This document shows positions 45,171 to 53,859 of a DNA stretch of 64,000 nt, one piece after another. Where the stretch lies: positions 4,148,425 through 4,212,424 of the forward strand of contig NZ_JAQNDM010000002.1 in the NCBI RefSeq assembly GCF_028368975.1, in the 5' to 3' direction. Under the pieces are notes generated by a model, which saw only the letters and a list, made by a program, of their open reading frames with translations, made no database searches and had not been told where the DNA came from. Position numbers and translations under genes: made by a program. Position 1 is the stretch's first letter; every line of letters starts with the position of its first letter. This DNA comes from Stigmatella ashevillena. Lineage in GTDB: Bacteria > Myxococcota > Myxococcia > Myxococcales > Myxococcaceae.

Positions 45171-47159
45171 ATGCAAACGGCCCAAACGCCTCGCGTTTCG
45201 ATTCTGATGCCGACCTACCGCCAGTCGCCCTTCATTCGCCGGGCACTGGAGGGATTGCGCGCTCAACGCTTCCAGGACTGGGAACTCATCATCTTGGATG
45301 ACGGCTCCGATGATGACACGCAGCAGGTGCTTCAGCCCTATCTCAACGAGCCACGCATCCGCTACCACCGCCTGGACCGCAACAGCGGCCTGGGCCATGC
45401 GTTGGGCTTGGCGACCTCCATGGCGCGCGGCCAGTACATCGCGTACCTGCCTTCGGACGACGTGTATTACCCAGAGCACCTGGAGCAACTGGCGGCACTG
45501 CTCGATGCAAGCCCAGACGTCTACCTGGCCTATGGCGGCGTGCACTGGACCGTCCGCTCCGCGTACAGCGACCAGATCGGCCGGGGCCAGTACTGGACGA
45601 ACGACCGTCATGAGCCCACGCTCCTGGGCTCCGTGCCAGAGAACGCCGAGGCGGACGTCCTCGAGCGGGTGCGCGACCAGCCCGAGGACAACAACTTGCT
45701 GGCGCTGGTCCAGGTGATGCACCGGCGAACCCTGGAATCCACGCAGCACTGGCCGCCACGCTCGGAGGTTGTCTCCGACCGGCTCGAGGCCAATTTCTGG
45801 CGGGGCCTGCTGTCGCAAGGCGCCCGCTTCGCCTACTCGGGCGCTGTCAGTTGCGAGCGGGTGCTGCACACGGAGAACCACAGCAACCTCATCCTCAACG
45901 TCCTGCAGGGCGGGCTGTCGCGCTACCGTGAGCACTACGGCATCGCCCAGGGCGAGGCCCTCAACTGGCAGCCTTCCCGGGGCTTCCCCGTGGACGAGCG
46001 CGTGGCCTATGCGCGCTGGCGCACGCCCCGCCCGCCGCCTGCACGCACGGGGCTGAAGATCCTCCTGGTGGGAGAGCTCGGGTTCAACGCCGAGCGGATC
46101 CTCGCCTTCGAGGAGCAAGGCCACACGCTGTCTGCCTTGTGGTCGCGCGCGGAGATCTGGGATATGGCGAGCACCACCGCGTATGGCCACATCGAGAACA
46201 TCCCCGCCGACTCGCGCTGGCGCCAGCGGGTCCGGGAGATCCAGCCCGACATCATCTACGCCCTGCTGAACTGGCAGGCCCTGCCTCTGATTGACACCGT
46301 GCTGGACGCGCAGTTGGGCATCCCCATGGCGTTCCACTTCAAGGAGGCGCCGTTCTTCTGCTACCAGCGGGGGCTCTGGCCAACGCTGATGCGAGTGCTC
46401 TCTCAGAGCGATGGGCAGATCCTCATCAATGAGGAGTCCTTCGAGTGGTACCAGTACGCCACCGATGGGATGCTCCAGCGCGACAACGTCCTCATCCTGG
46501 ACGGAGACCTGGTCAAGCGGGAGTGGATGACGGACGAGTGGGCACCGAAGCTGTCCGACCAAGATGGGCAGCTGCACACCGTGTGCACAGGCCGCCCCCT
46601 CGGCCTGGATCCTCGCGAAAGCCCCAAGGCCAGCGAATTCGTCATGTCCATTCTCCAGGCAGGCATCCACGTGCACCTGTACGGAGGGGCCTTCTTCCAA
46701 AACGCGCCCCGGGAGTTCCTCGATCAACTCAGGGCGAGCGGGCTGGTCCACACGCACCCACCGGTGGGCCCGGCGGACTGGGTGCGCGTGCTCTCCCAGT
46801 ATGACGCCGCGTGGTGTCACATCTTCACGAGCTCCAACCAGGGAGAGCTGCGCCGCGCGGACTGGATCGACCTCAACCTGCCGGCGCGCCTGGGAACCTA
46901 CGCTTCGGCGGGCTTGCCGTGGATCCTCCGGGACAACAGCCACTCGCGGGTGGCCCTCGACGCGCTGGCCCGGCGGCTCGACGTGGGCATCTTCGTCAAC
47001 AACGGCGCGGACCTGGCGCGGCAGCTGCGCGACCGGCCACGGCTCCAGCAACTGTCGCGCAACATGCGTGAGACCCGAAGCGCCTTCTGCTTCGATGACC
47101 AACTGCCACCGCTCGTGGACTTCTTCCACCGGCTCATCGCGCGCCGCCGCGGCGCCTGA
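45171..47159 (+). CDS. Two-domain glycosyltransferase (GT2 N-terminal, GT4-like C-terminal)
   Basis: Start at the ATG at 45171 (MQTAQTPRVSILMPTYRQ). The 662-residue protein has an N-terminal GT-A domain of family 2: VSILMPTYRQSPFIRRALEGL, ILDDGSDDDT, GQYIAYLPSDDVYYPEHL (the DXD-like sugar-nucleotide site). From about residue 300 a second Rossmann-like domain begins (LKILLVGELGFNAERILAFE), with HVHLYGGAFF and RLGTYASAGLPWILRDN resembling GT-B transferases (family 4). Tandem transferases usually add two sugars or build a disaccharide. The gene ends the NRPS operon, 44 bp after the exporter, so it probably glycosylates the lipopeptide. The convergent UDP-galactopyranose mutase gene 9 bp away suggests a galactofuranose donor. 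Confidence 0.8.
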   Translation: MQTAQTPRVSILMPTYRQSPFIRRALEGLRAQRFQDWELIILDDGSDDDTQQVLQPYLNEPRIRYHRLDRNSGLGHALGLATSMARGQYIAYLPSDDVYYPEHLEQLAALLDASPDVYLAYGGVHWTVRSAYSDQIGRGQYWTNDRHEPTLLGSVPENAEADVLERVRDQPEDNNLLALVQVMHRRTLESTQHWPPRSEVVSDRLEANFWRGLLSQGARFAYSGAVSCERVLHTENHSNLILNVLQGGLSRYREHYGIAQGEALNWQPSRGFPVDERVAYARWRTPRPPPARTGLKILLVGELGFNAERILAFEEQGHTLSALWSRAEIWDMASTTAYGHIENIPADSRWRQRVREIQPDIIYALLNWQALPLIDTVLDAQLGIPMAFHFKEAPFFCYQRGLWPTLMRVLSQSDGQILINEESFEWYQYATDGMLQRDNVLILDGDLVKREWMTDEWAPKLSDQDGQLHTVCTGRPLGLDPRESPKASEFVMSILQAGIHVHLYGGAFFQNAPREFLDQLRASGLVHTHPPVGPADWVRVLSQYDAAWCHIFTSSNQGELRRADWIDLNLPARLGTYASAGLPWILRDNSHSRVALDALARRLDVGIFVNNGADLARQLRDRPRLQQLSRNMRETRSAFCFDDQLPPLVDFFHRLIARRRGA

Positions 47160-47168
47160 GCCCCGCCC

Positions 47169-48578
47169 TCAGCCCTTCGCCAGAAAGATGCCGGAGTTGG
47201 CCCGGTTCGGGTCCGGGTAGGTCACCTCCGGTTTGCCGAACATGAGCCGGTCCGCGAGTTCCACGCCCTGCATGAAGGAATGATCCTGGTTGCCCGCTTC
47301 GTACTTCCAACCGCCGAACCGTCCGCGTGAGTACACGCGCCGGGCCTCCAGTGCCGGATGGATGTGGGCGAGAACCTCGTCACGGCCGGTGAAGGGCGTG
47401 GGGTAGCCGTGCTCCAGGCGCATGTGCCAACGGCTCACCACCTCGGCGCTGGGTGAGATCAGCGCATCGCGCCGCATGGCTTCCACCGTCCATTCCATCA
47501 GGTCGCGCGCAGGCAACGGCCGGTCCGCGGACTCGCAGACCTCGGCCATGAGGGACCAGTAGCCGTCCCCCTCGGGCACGAGGTGCGGTGAGTAGTTCGA
47601 GAATACCGTCACCCGGTAATAGGGGCTGTGCTCCTCGGGGAAGTACATCCAGCACTTGTTCGTGAGGCTCTCCGGCTTGCCATGCCGGAGGCCCACGCCG
47701 AGCACGTGCACGGAGCTGTAGCGCATCTGGCTTCCCGCCCGCCGGACCTCGGGCGGCAGCGGCTCGCAGATGCGCGAGAGGACGTCGATGGGCAGCGTGG
47801 AGATGAGCGTGTCGTAGCCCAAGCGCCTGCCGTCCTCCAGGACGGCCACCCTCGCGTCGAGGTCGATCCGCACGGCACGACACCCGAAGGACACATGGTC
47901 CGGACCGAGCAGGCCGGCAACCCCCTTCCAGATAGCGCCCGTGCCTCCACGCAGCGGGAAGCGGAAGCGGTTGTTGGGCCCCCAGGAGACATCGTCCCGA
48001 TTCTCACGGATGTTGCGTTCGATGCGTTCCAGGTCCGGGACGGCCACCCGCTCGCCCATCCAGCTCACCCCCATGGCGGACGGCGGGCAGCCCCAGACCT
48101 TGGTGTTGTACGGGGACATGAAGAGGTCGCAGAGCGCCCGGCCGAAGTTGCGCTCGAGCCACTCCCCGAAGTGTGCCGGCGGCACGCTGTCCGCGCGAGA
48201 CCGGGCGGCGTGCCGCAAGCCGTCGAGCACCCGCTCCCGGTCCTGCGCATCCAGTCTGTGAATGTTGTTCTGGAAGGGATAGGGAATGAACCGCTCCTTG
48301 AGCCATACCCACGACTCGCGCTCGTGCCAGAGCCACTCCTTGAGCGCGAGCTCCAGGACGGAGTCGTAATAGGCGTAGTGGCTGAATTGCACATGGCCGC
48401 CCAGATCCCAGATGAAGCCCTGGGAATCCACGTGGCTCACCGCGAGTCCGCCGGGACCTGGGCCCTGCTCGAGCAGTTGGAAGTCCTTCATGCCCAATTC
48501 CTGGAGCCGATAGGCCGCGCCAAGACCGGTGGGTCCGGCACCAAGGATGAGCACCCTTCCGGGATCATTCACGTTCAT
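47169..48578 (-). CDS. UDP-galactopyranose mutase, eukaryotic-like type
   Basis: A 469-residue FAD protein. The N-terminal nucleotide site is ILGAGPTGLGAAYRLQELG. It follows the fungal mutase sequence (Aspergillus) unusually closely: GGLAVS..VDSQGFIWDLGGHVQFSHYAYYD, PYPFQNNIHRL, LFMSPYNTKVWGCP, WMGERVAVPDL, then NWGPN-like SWGPNNRFRFPLRGGTGAIW and RRLGYDTLISTLPID. The enzyme interconverts UDP-galactopyranose and UDP-galactofuranose. Bacterial mutases (Glf) are shorter and more divergent. Its start is 3 bp after the exporter stop, so it belongs to the same operon as the FAAL and exporter. It should supply activated galactofuranose for product glycosylation (inference). A protoporphyrinogen oxidase-like role is less likely. 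Confidence 0.82.
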   Translation of the reverse strand: MNVNDPGRVLILGAGPTGLGAAYRLQELGMKDFQLLEQGPGPGGLAVSHVDSQGFIWDLGGHVQFSHYAYYDSVLELALKEWLWHERESWVWLKERFIPYPFQNNIHRLDAQDRERVLDGLRHAARSRADSVPPAHFGEWLERNFGRALCDLFMSPYNTKVWGCPPSAMGVSWMGERVAVPDLERIERNIRENRDDVSWGPNNRFRFPLRGGTGAIWKGVAGLLGPDHVSFGCRAVRIDLDARVAVLEDGRRLGYDTLISTLPIDVLSRICEPLPPEVRRAGSQMRYSSVHVLGVGLRHGKPESLTNKCWMYFPEEHSPYYRVTVFSNYSPHLVPEGDGYWSLMAEVCESADRPLPARDLMEWTVEAMRRDALISPSAEVVSRWHMRLEHGYPTPFTGRDEVLAHIHPALEARRVYSRGRFGGWKYEAGNQDHSFMQGVELADRLMFGKPEVTYPDPNRANSGIFLAKG

Positions 48579-48581
48579 GGG

Positions 48582-50207
48582 TCACTGCCTCGCTGGAGAT
48601 GCAATCGATGCTTCGCGAAAACGCCCATTCTCAAGTGTCAGGACGCGATCCGCGTGGGCGAAATAGCGGTCGTCGTGGGTGACGATCAGCACGCCCTTTC
48701 CGCGCGCCTTCAGCTCTGGGACGAGCTGCCGGTAAAAGAAATCCTTGAAGCCCGGAGCCAGCTCGGCGGCGGGCTCGTCGTAGACGGCAAGGGGCTTGTC
48801 CTCAAGAAGGGAGACGAGCAAGGCCAGGCGCTTGCGCTGCCCCTGCGAGAGCTGCGTCGTCGAGAAGTGGCGCCCGTGCAGTCGCACCTCTCCCTCGAGT
48901 CCCAGCCGGGCCATCTGCGTGCGCGCCTCCGCCTCCCATGAAGGGCCGCTGATTCCGTAGAGGCCATCGAAGAGGTGGTGATCCGAGAAAACGGCCGAGA
49001 AGTGTTGCTGGTACCATTCGAGGTCCGCATCGGTGATGATCCGGCCATCCAAGACGATCTCGCCGCGCTCGGGTGGGTAAAGACCGGTGAGGAGCTTGAG
49101 CAACGTCGACTTGCCGCTGCCGTTGCCGCCAGCAATGAAGACGACCTCGCCCGGGTGCAGGGTGAAATCGATGGGGCCGAGAACGAAGGTGCGCTCGCCT
49201 CCCTGAACGTACCCATGTGACACCCCGCGAAGTTCGAGCCGCCGCCACGATGCGCCAGGCACGGGGGGCGGAGGCGCACCCGCGGACGGGGCCGGCGACA
49301 AGCCGAGCCGCTCAAGGCTGTCCAGCGCCACGGAAGCACGCGAAAGCTGATGCACGGCGAGCAGCAACTCTCCGAGTGGCAACATCAGGTACAGGAGCGT
49401 GACGGTGGCCGCGGCCCGGACCGGGGGCTCCACCCAGCCTGCCTGGGGTGCCACGAAGAGCACGAGGCCAATGCCCCCCAGGAACAGCAACGAGCCCCAT
49501 TGTCCTCCGGCCACGAACAGGCGGATGGCCGCCCAGAGCTGGTCGCGCAGGGCACGCGCGTTGTCCCCGAATCGGCCCTGGAGAAAGGCCTCGCGCCGGC
49601 CCGCATGGAGCTTGAGCTGCTTGCTGCCCGCGACGAGCGCGCGCAGGTGCTCGTGCAGGATCCCCTGGGACCGATGGGCCACCTCGAAGCGGCGGACGCC
49701 CTCAGATGCAAGCGCCCGGTAGGTAACGGTCCCCAGCGCCAGGACGAGCGACAGAGCCATCAGTAACGGCAGGGACAACATGCCCAGGATGAGCAGGCAG
49801 GCTGCCACCAGCACGAGGTTCACCACCAGCGAAGAGACGAAGGGCAGCGCCTGAGCAATGAGCGTCACGTCCTCGGTGAGGGCCGACAACAGCCGGGCAG
49901 GCCCCACCTCTTCGAGCTGGCGCAGGGGGGCGGCCAGCACATGACGGCCCAGCTGCATCCGCAGTTCGAACACTGCCTTCAGCGAACTCCGAATGAAGAG
50001 CTGCTCCGAACCCACCTTCGTCAGGAACATCGCGCCACACAGGGCGAAGAAGACCTCCAACGCAAGGCCCCCCGGCTCCGGACGGGCGGCCCAACGCCCC
50101 ACGAGCGCCAGCAGCCCGGCGGTCATGAGCCCCGAGGCCAGCCCGGCCAAGGCCGAGAGCAGGACCCCGGCCGGAGCCCGGCGCAGGAGGAATGCGATCA
50201 GGCTCAC
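48582..50207 (-). CDS. Peptide-exporter ABC half-transporter (PvdE/SyrD type), copy 2
   Basis: A 541-residue membrane-ATPase fusion with the same layout as the 43525-45126 protein. The ATPase has Walker A GGNGSGKST, Q-loop YQQHFSAVFSDHHLF, signature LSQGQRKRLALL, Walker B LAVYDEPAAELAP and VTHDDRYFAHADR. Compared with the other copy it keeps Ser instead of His in Walker A. Both proteins could pair as a heterodimer. It lies 22 bp after the FAAL-ACP gene and 3 bp before the mutase, in one operon. Predicted role: export of the lipopeptide through the inner membrane. Confidence 0.9.
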   Translation of the reverse strand: MSLIAFLLRRAPAGVLLSALAGLASGLMTAGLLALVGRWAARPEPGGLALEVFFALCGAMFLTKVGSEQLFIRSSLKAVFELRMQLGRHVLAAPLRQLEEVGPARLLSALTEDVTLIAQALPFVSSLVVNLVLVAACLLILGMLSLPLLMALSLVLALGTVTYRALASEGVRRFEVAHRSQGILHEHLRALVAGSKQLKLHAGRREAFLQGRFGDNARALRDQLWAAIRLFVAGGQWGSLLFLGGIGLVLFVAPQAGWVEPPVRAAATVTLLYLMLPLGELLLAVHQLSRASVALDSLERLGLSPAPSAGAPPPPVPGASWRRLELRGVSHGYVQGGERTFVLGPIDFTLHPGEVVFIAGGNGSGKSTLLKLLTGLYPPERGEIVLDGRIITDADLEWYQQHFSAVFSDHHLFDGLYGISGPSWEAEARTQMARLGLEGEVRLHGRHFSTTQLSQGQRKRLALLVSLLEDKPLAVYDEPAAELAPGFKDFFYRQLVPELKARGKGVLIVTHDDRYFAHADRVLTLENGRFREASIASPARQ

Positions 50208-50229
50208 CCCGTCCTCCGGCTGCGGCGGC

Positions 50230-52287
50230 TCACGAGCCCTGGACCTTGCTCATGCGCGCCAGCAGTGCCTCGGCCTCGGAGTCCGACAACCCCTCCAGCT
50301 TGCGCAGCAACTGAGCATCCACCGCGCGGGCCAGTCCTCGCACGGTCAGGTCCGCCATCGCCTCCTCCAGGCTTATCTGAACCTGAAACACTTCCCCGAG
50401 CCGGTTGACCGACTGCGCGGCGAGCACGGAGTCACCGCCCAGGGCATAGAAGCTGGCTTCGGGGCCCACCTGCTCGACGCGCAGCCCGAGCAGCCCCGCC
50501 CAGATGCCGGCGATGGCCTGCTCCGTCTCGGTGCCAAGAGCCTCCTGGGCCGCGGCGGCCTCGTGCGCATCGAAGCGCAGCTCACTCAGGACCTTGAGCG
50601 TGCCCTCAAGGAAAGCCTTCTTGCAGTCCTGCCGCCGGATCTTCCCACTGGACGTTTTGAGGATGCTCTTGGGCTCGATGAGCACGACGGCCGCCACCGG
50701 GATGGCATGGGTGGTGGTGATGGCCTGGCGGATCGCCTCGGCTGCCTCGGCTGCATTCGCGGTGGCCGCATCGGCCACCTCCTGGACGATGACCACCTGC
50801 TCCTCGCCGTCGCGCTCCAGCCCGAACGCGGCCCCGCATCCCGAGCGCAATCCCGGATAGCTGGACTCGGCCGTGGCCTCGAGATCATTCGCGTAGTGGT
50901 TGCGTCCGTGGACGATGAGCATGTCCTTGAGCCTTCCCACCACAAAGAGCTCGCCGTCGCGCAGAAATCCCAGGTCTCCGGTGCGCAGGTAAGGCCCCTC
51001 TCCGCTCGCCAAACGCGCCTCGAAGGTGACCGCGCTCTCGGCGGACTGCCAGTAGGAATCGGCGACGCAGGCATTGGAGATCCAGATCTCTCCAATGCCG
51101 CCCGGGGCGCATGGAACCCGCGTCTCCGGCTCAACCACCCGGACGTCGCCGAGCATCAAACTGCCACTGCTCACGAGGGTCACAGCCTCCGGAGAGCCCG
51201 CCGGCAGCGCCCGGGCCTCACGCCGCTCCAGCGCCCGCCGATCAAAGCTGACGAACACCGGGCGGCCCGCGGATACGGCGAGCGTCGCCTCGGCGAGGCC
51301 GTAGCACGGAAGGAAGCTGTCCTCGCGGAAGCCAAAGGGAGCATAGGCCCGGGCGAAGCGCTCCAGGGTCGCGGCCCGCAAGGGCTCCGCGCCGTTATAG
51401 GCCACCTGCCAGCAGCTCAGATCGAGCGCCGCCGCGCGCTCGGGCTGAAATCTGCGCACGCACAGCTCGTAGGCGAAGTTGGGCCCCCCACTCGTGGTCG
51501 CCCGGTAGCGCGAGATGGCCTCCAGCCACCGCAGGGGCGAGCCGAGGAAATCAAACGGCGACATCAGGACGCAGTGCCCCCCCAGGTACATGGGTTGCAG
51601 CACGTTCCCGATGAGCCCCATGTCGTGGTAGAGCGGCAGCCACCCCACGACGACCGTCTTCTCCCCGTGCCCGAAGGCCTTGCGGATGAAGTCCTCCTGC
51701 ACCATGAGGTTGTCGTGAGTGACGCGCACCCCCTTGGGAGCGCGGGTGGAGCCCGAGGTGTATTGGAGAAAAGCCACTGAGTGGCCCTCGAGCTCGGGCC
51801 GATGCCAGTTGGCGCTGTCGTCCTCCAGGTCATCGGTACTCAGCCACGCCAGCGTCTTGAGCACCTCCGAAGAATCCAGCAGCGGTTCGGCAAATCCCAG
51901 AATGACCGAGGTGGTGAGGGCCACGGCCGCCCCGGAGTCCGCGGCCACTCGCTCGATCCCCGCGGGGGATTTGCCTGGCAGGGGGGGGAAGACGGGTACC
52001 GCCACCATGCCCGCGTAAAGGCAGCCGTAGAACGCCGCAATGAACTCAATGCCCGGAGGATAGACCAGCAGCGCCCGCCCACCGGCGGGAAGCCGGGTCC
52101 GAAGCACGTTGGCGATGGTGCAGGCCTTGCGGTCGAGCTGTCCATACGTGATCTGAAGCTCCTCACGCTCGCCGTCCACCAAGAAGGTGTAGGCCAGGGC
52201 GTCCGGCTGGCGTTCGCTCCACCCTCGGAGGACATCGGCCAAGGTCTCATGACGCGCGGACGGTGCTCGGCTAAGAATCGAATTCAT
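50230..52287 (-). CDS. Fatty acyl-AMP ligase fused to an acyl carrier protein
   Basis: I use the ATG at 52287 (MNSILSRAPSARHETLADVL); an upstream in-frame TTG gives only 15 more residues. The 685-residue protein has an N-terminal adenylate-forming domain with LQYTSGSTRAPKGV near residue 179, LPLYHDMGLIGN and the FAAL-like GGPNFAYELCVRRF, SFLPCYGLAEATLAVS, and YLRTGDLGFLRDGELFVVGRLKDMLI. FAAL enzymes activate free fatty acids as acyl-AMP and pass them to a carrier protein instead of CoA. The fused carrier has LGGDSVLAAQ near 619. This should load the fatty-acid starter of the assembly line, making the product a lipopeptide. It heads the operon with an exporter and the mutase. Confidence 0.92.
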   Translation of the reverse strand: MNSILSRAPSARHETLADVLRGWSERQPDALAYTFLVDGEREELQITYGQLDRKACTIANVLRTRLPAGGRALLVYPPGIEFIAAFYGCLYAGMVAVPVFPPLPGKSPAGIERVAADSGAAVALTTSVILGFAEPLLDSSEVLKTLAWLSTDDLEDDSANWHRPELEGHSVAFLQYTSGSTRAPKGVRVTHDNLMVQEDFIRKAFGHGEKTVVVGWLPLYHDMGLIGNVLQPMYLGGHCVLMSPFDFLGSPLRWLEAISRYRATTSGGPNFAYELCVRRFQPERAAALDLSCWQVAYNGAEPLRAATLERFARAYAPFGFREDSFLPCYGLAEATLAVSAGRPVFVSFDRRALERREARALPAGSPEAVTLVSSGSLMLGDVRVVEPETRVPCAPGGIGEIWISNACVADSYWQSAESAVTFEARLASGEGPYLRTGDLGFLRDGELFVVGRLKDMLIVHGRNHYANDLEATAESSYPGLRSGCGAAFGLERDGEEQVVIVQEVADAATANAAEAAEAIRQAITTTHAIPVAAVVLIEPKSILKTSSGKIRRQDCKKAFLEGTLKVLSELRFDAHEAAAAQEALGTETEQAIAGIWAGLLGLRVEQVGPEASFYALGGDSVLAAQSVNRLGEVFQVQISLEEAMADLTVRGLARAVDAQLLRKLEGLSDSEAEALLARMSKVQGS

Positions 52288-52476
52288 GGTGTGTTGGAGC
52301 GCAGGGTACCGGTCAACTCCAGGCGGAGGCAATGAGAGGATCCCTCGCGAGCGGCCGCCCAGCGGGCCCGGTACAGAACGGGCCGCGGCGCGGCAAGCGG
52401 CCTATGCCTCGAGCGGACGGTCATGTATGTCCTGCCGCCGAGCCGCAGCAGGCGCTGCCCGAAAGACTGGACCGAT

Positions 52477-53073
52477 ATGCATCTGCCCACGTTGGAAACA
52501 CAGAGACTGCGGATTCGCCCGCTTCAGGGGGATGACCTCAATGCTTGCCACCGGCTCTATCTGGACATCGATTGGGCGAACAAGGAGGTGAGCGAGGAAG
52601 AGAACCTGAAGCAGCGCCGTGAGTGGTTGGAATGGACCGTCCGCAACTATGAGCAGTTGGCGCTCCTCTACCAACCCCCTTACGGAGACCGGGCGATCGT
52701 GCATCGGGAAAGCGGCCGCTTTATAGGCCTCGTGGGCCTCGTGCCGCTGCTTGCTCCCTTTGGCCAGCTGCCCTCTCTGGGAGGGGTGCAAGGCGCGCGT
52801 TTCTCCGCGGAGGTTGGACTCTTCTGGGCGCTCTCCCCCTCCGAGCAGCGTCAAGGCCATGCAACGGAAGCCGCCCGCGCGCTGGTGGACCATGCCTTCG
52901 GTACCCTGAAGCTGGGCCGAATCCTCGCGAGCACTGAACGCACCAACGCCGCCTCGATCCACGTGATGCGCCGGTTGGGAATGCGGATCGAGGAGAACCC
53001 CTATCCCGAGCCGCCCTGGTTTCAGGTCACCGGCATCCTGGAGAATGGCTCCCGTCCGAACCACTCGGCCTGA
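52477..53073 (+). CDS. GNAT-family N-acetyltransferase
   Basis: A 198-residue protein of the RimJ/RimL-like GNAT group: LETQRLRIRPLQGDDLNACHRLY at the start, SEVGLFWAL-like AEVGLFWALSPSEQRQGHATEAARALVDHAF with the acetyl-CoA loop (QRQGHA), then RILASTERTNAASIHVMRRLGM. It is divergent from the FAAL operon (190 bp apart) and is the last gene before repeat B. It might acetylate an amino group of the product or be self-resistance related, but it could equally be unrelated to the cluster. Start chosen at the ATG at 52477. Confidence 0.85.
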   Translation: MHLPTLETQRLRIRPLQGDDLNACHRLYLDIDWANKEVSEEENLKQRREWLEWTVRNYEQLALLYQPPYGDRAIVHRESGRFIGLVGLVPLLAPFGQLPSLGGVQGARFSAEVGLFWALSPSEQRQGHATEAARALVDHAFGTLKLGRILASTERTNAASIHVMRRLGMRIEENPYPEPPWFQVTGILENGSRPNHSA

Positions 53074-53117
53074 GCACTTCCCTCCTTCGGCAAACGACGG
53101 CCCGCCCCAACCCCTCA

Positions 53118-53406
53118 AAAAAGAATCGGGAAGGAGCCACCCCCGTAGCCCCTTCCCGACAGACCACCCCGTTGCTTCCCCGCTTCCACCCTCTGCTTCC
53201 GTCCCGCCCAACCCCCGCCCAACCGTCCCACCCGACCGCCCCAACCCCGCCCCGACCGTCCGACCCCGCGTGCTTCTTGCAGATGAGCCTTAGCATCTCG
53301 CGTGCCAGCACCTCACAGGGGCATATCTCAGCCATTTCAAGGGCTTACCGTCAGGAACCGCAGCGGCATGCTCCCGCGGGAGGTAAGACTTACCGCCTTC
53401 TCACAC
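53118..53406. repeat. Flanking direct repeat, copy B (partner at 17738-18015)
   Basis: About 289 bp alignable with copy A: 47 identical bases at the start (hairpin region), 36 identical bases after a short mismatch, then indels in the C-rich part, a conserved GATGAGC..TAGCATC block, and the palindrome GGTAAGACTTACC (53382-53394). It begins about 45 bp past the GNAT stop. It lies in a 786 bp stretch (53074-53859) without a gene. Confidence 0.85.
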
Positions 53407-53859
53407 CGCGTGGCACCGCAGGGAGAAGAAGACGGGGCAGTGGCCTTCAAGCAGGCCTGGGAAGCGTGCATCCCACGACACGAAGGACCAGGGGGAGACC
53501 GTCGAGGAGAGAAACCGAGGGGATGGCCCAGTGCACGGTACTCAGGACACAGATCAGAATGCTTATCGGCTGAGACAAACGTGGATTGGGTCTTCCATGA
53601 ACCACGGCTCACCTTTAGAGAAGTGTTCTTGGCTTAAGAGCGCTTCAGCCTCGAGGACATCTTGCGCTCATTCTCATTCCATACAGGCCACGTTCTGTCA
53701 CTCGATGAAGTCAAGCGTCCAACCCTCTCCATGGTGGCTTGCTCGACACGCGCCATTGGCATGACAAATCTTTGTTCGCACGAATGGGCTCACCGTTCGT
53801 ATCTCTGCCGCACATGGGGGGGCCCGAGCGTGATGTCGAAACCTCGAGAGGAGCAATAC
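53407..53859. other. Non-coding stretch after repeat B
   Basis: About 450 bp of lower GC than the surroundings. Open frames here have unlike-myxobacterial codon use and match nothing I recognise. The last 100 bp probably hold the promoter of the periplasmic protein at 53860, whose ribosome-binding site (GAGAGGAG) is clear. Confidence 0.5.

Larger units (their letters stand above)
18077..52287. other. Hybrid PKS/NRPS (glyco)lipopeptide biosynthetic gene cluster
   Basis: Five divergent or convergent operons hold a fatty acyl-AMP ligase-ACP, two PKS proteins, two NRPS proteins (three adenylation domains), a MIO enzyme, oxidative tailoring enzymes, a glycosyltransferase, a UDP-galactopyranose mutase and two export ATPases. 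The order of modules on DNA does not follow one strand, so module order in the assembly line cannot be read directly. No thioesterase or reductive release domain is present. I could not match the set to a known product. Confidence 0.85.

Noticed and set aside
18077-52287. Assignment as the cystomanamide cluster
   Set aside because: That pathway is reported to use reductive amination at the PKS-NRPS interface; no aminotransferase is present here and the set of tailoring genes differs.
52477-53073. GNAT acetyltransferase as the missing MdnD of the graspetide pathway
   Set aside because: It lies about 45 kb from the precursor with a large unrelated cluster in between, and its sequence is an ordinary RimJ/RimL-like GNAT.
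53074-53859. Insertion sequence or transposase remnant around repeat B
   Set aside because: No transposase motif, no terminal inverted repeats and no target duplication could be found; the only structure is the hairpin and the small palindrome.
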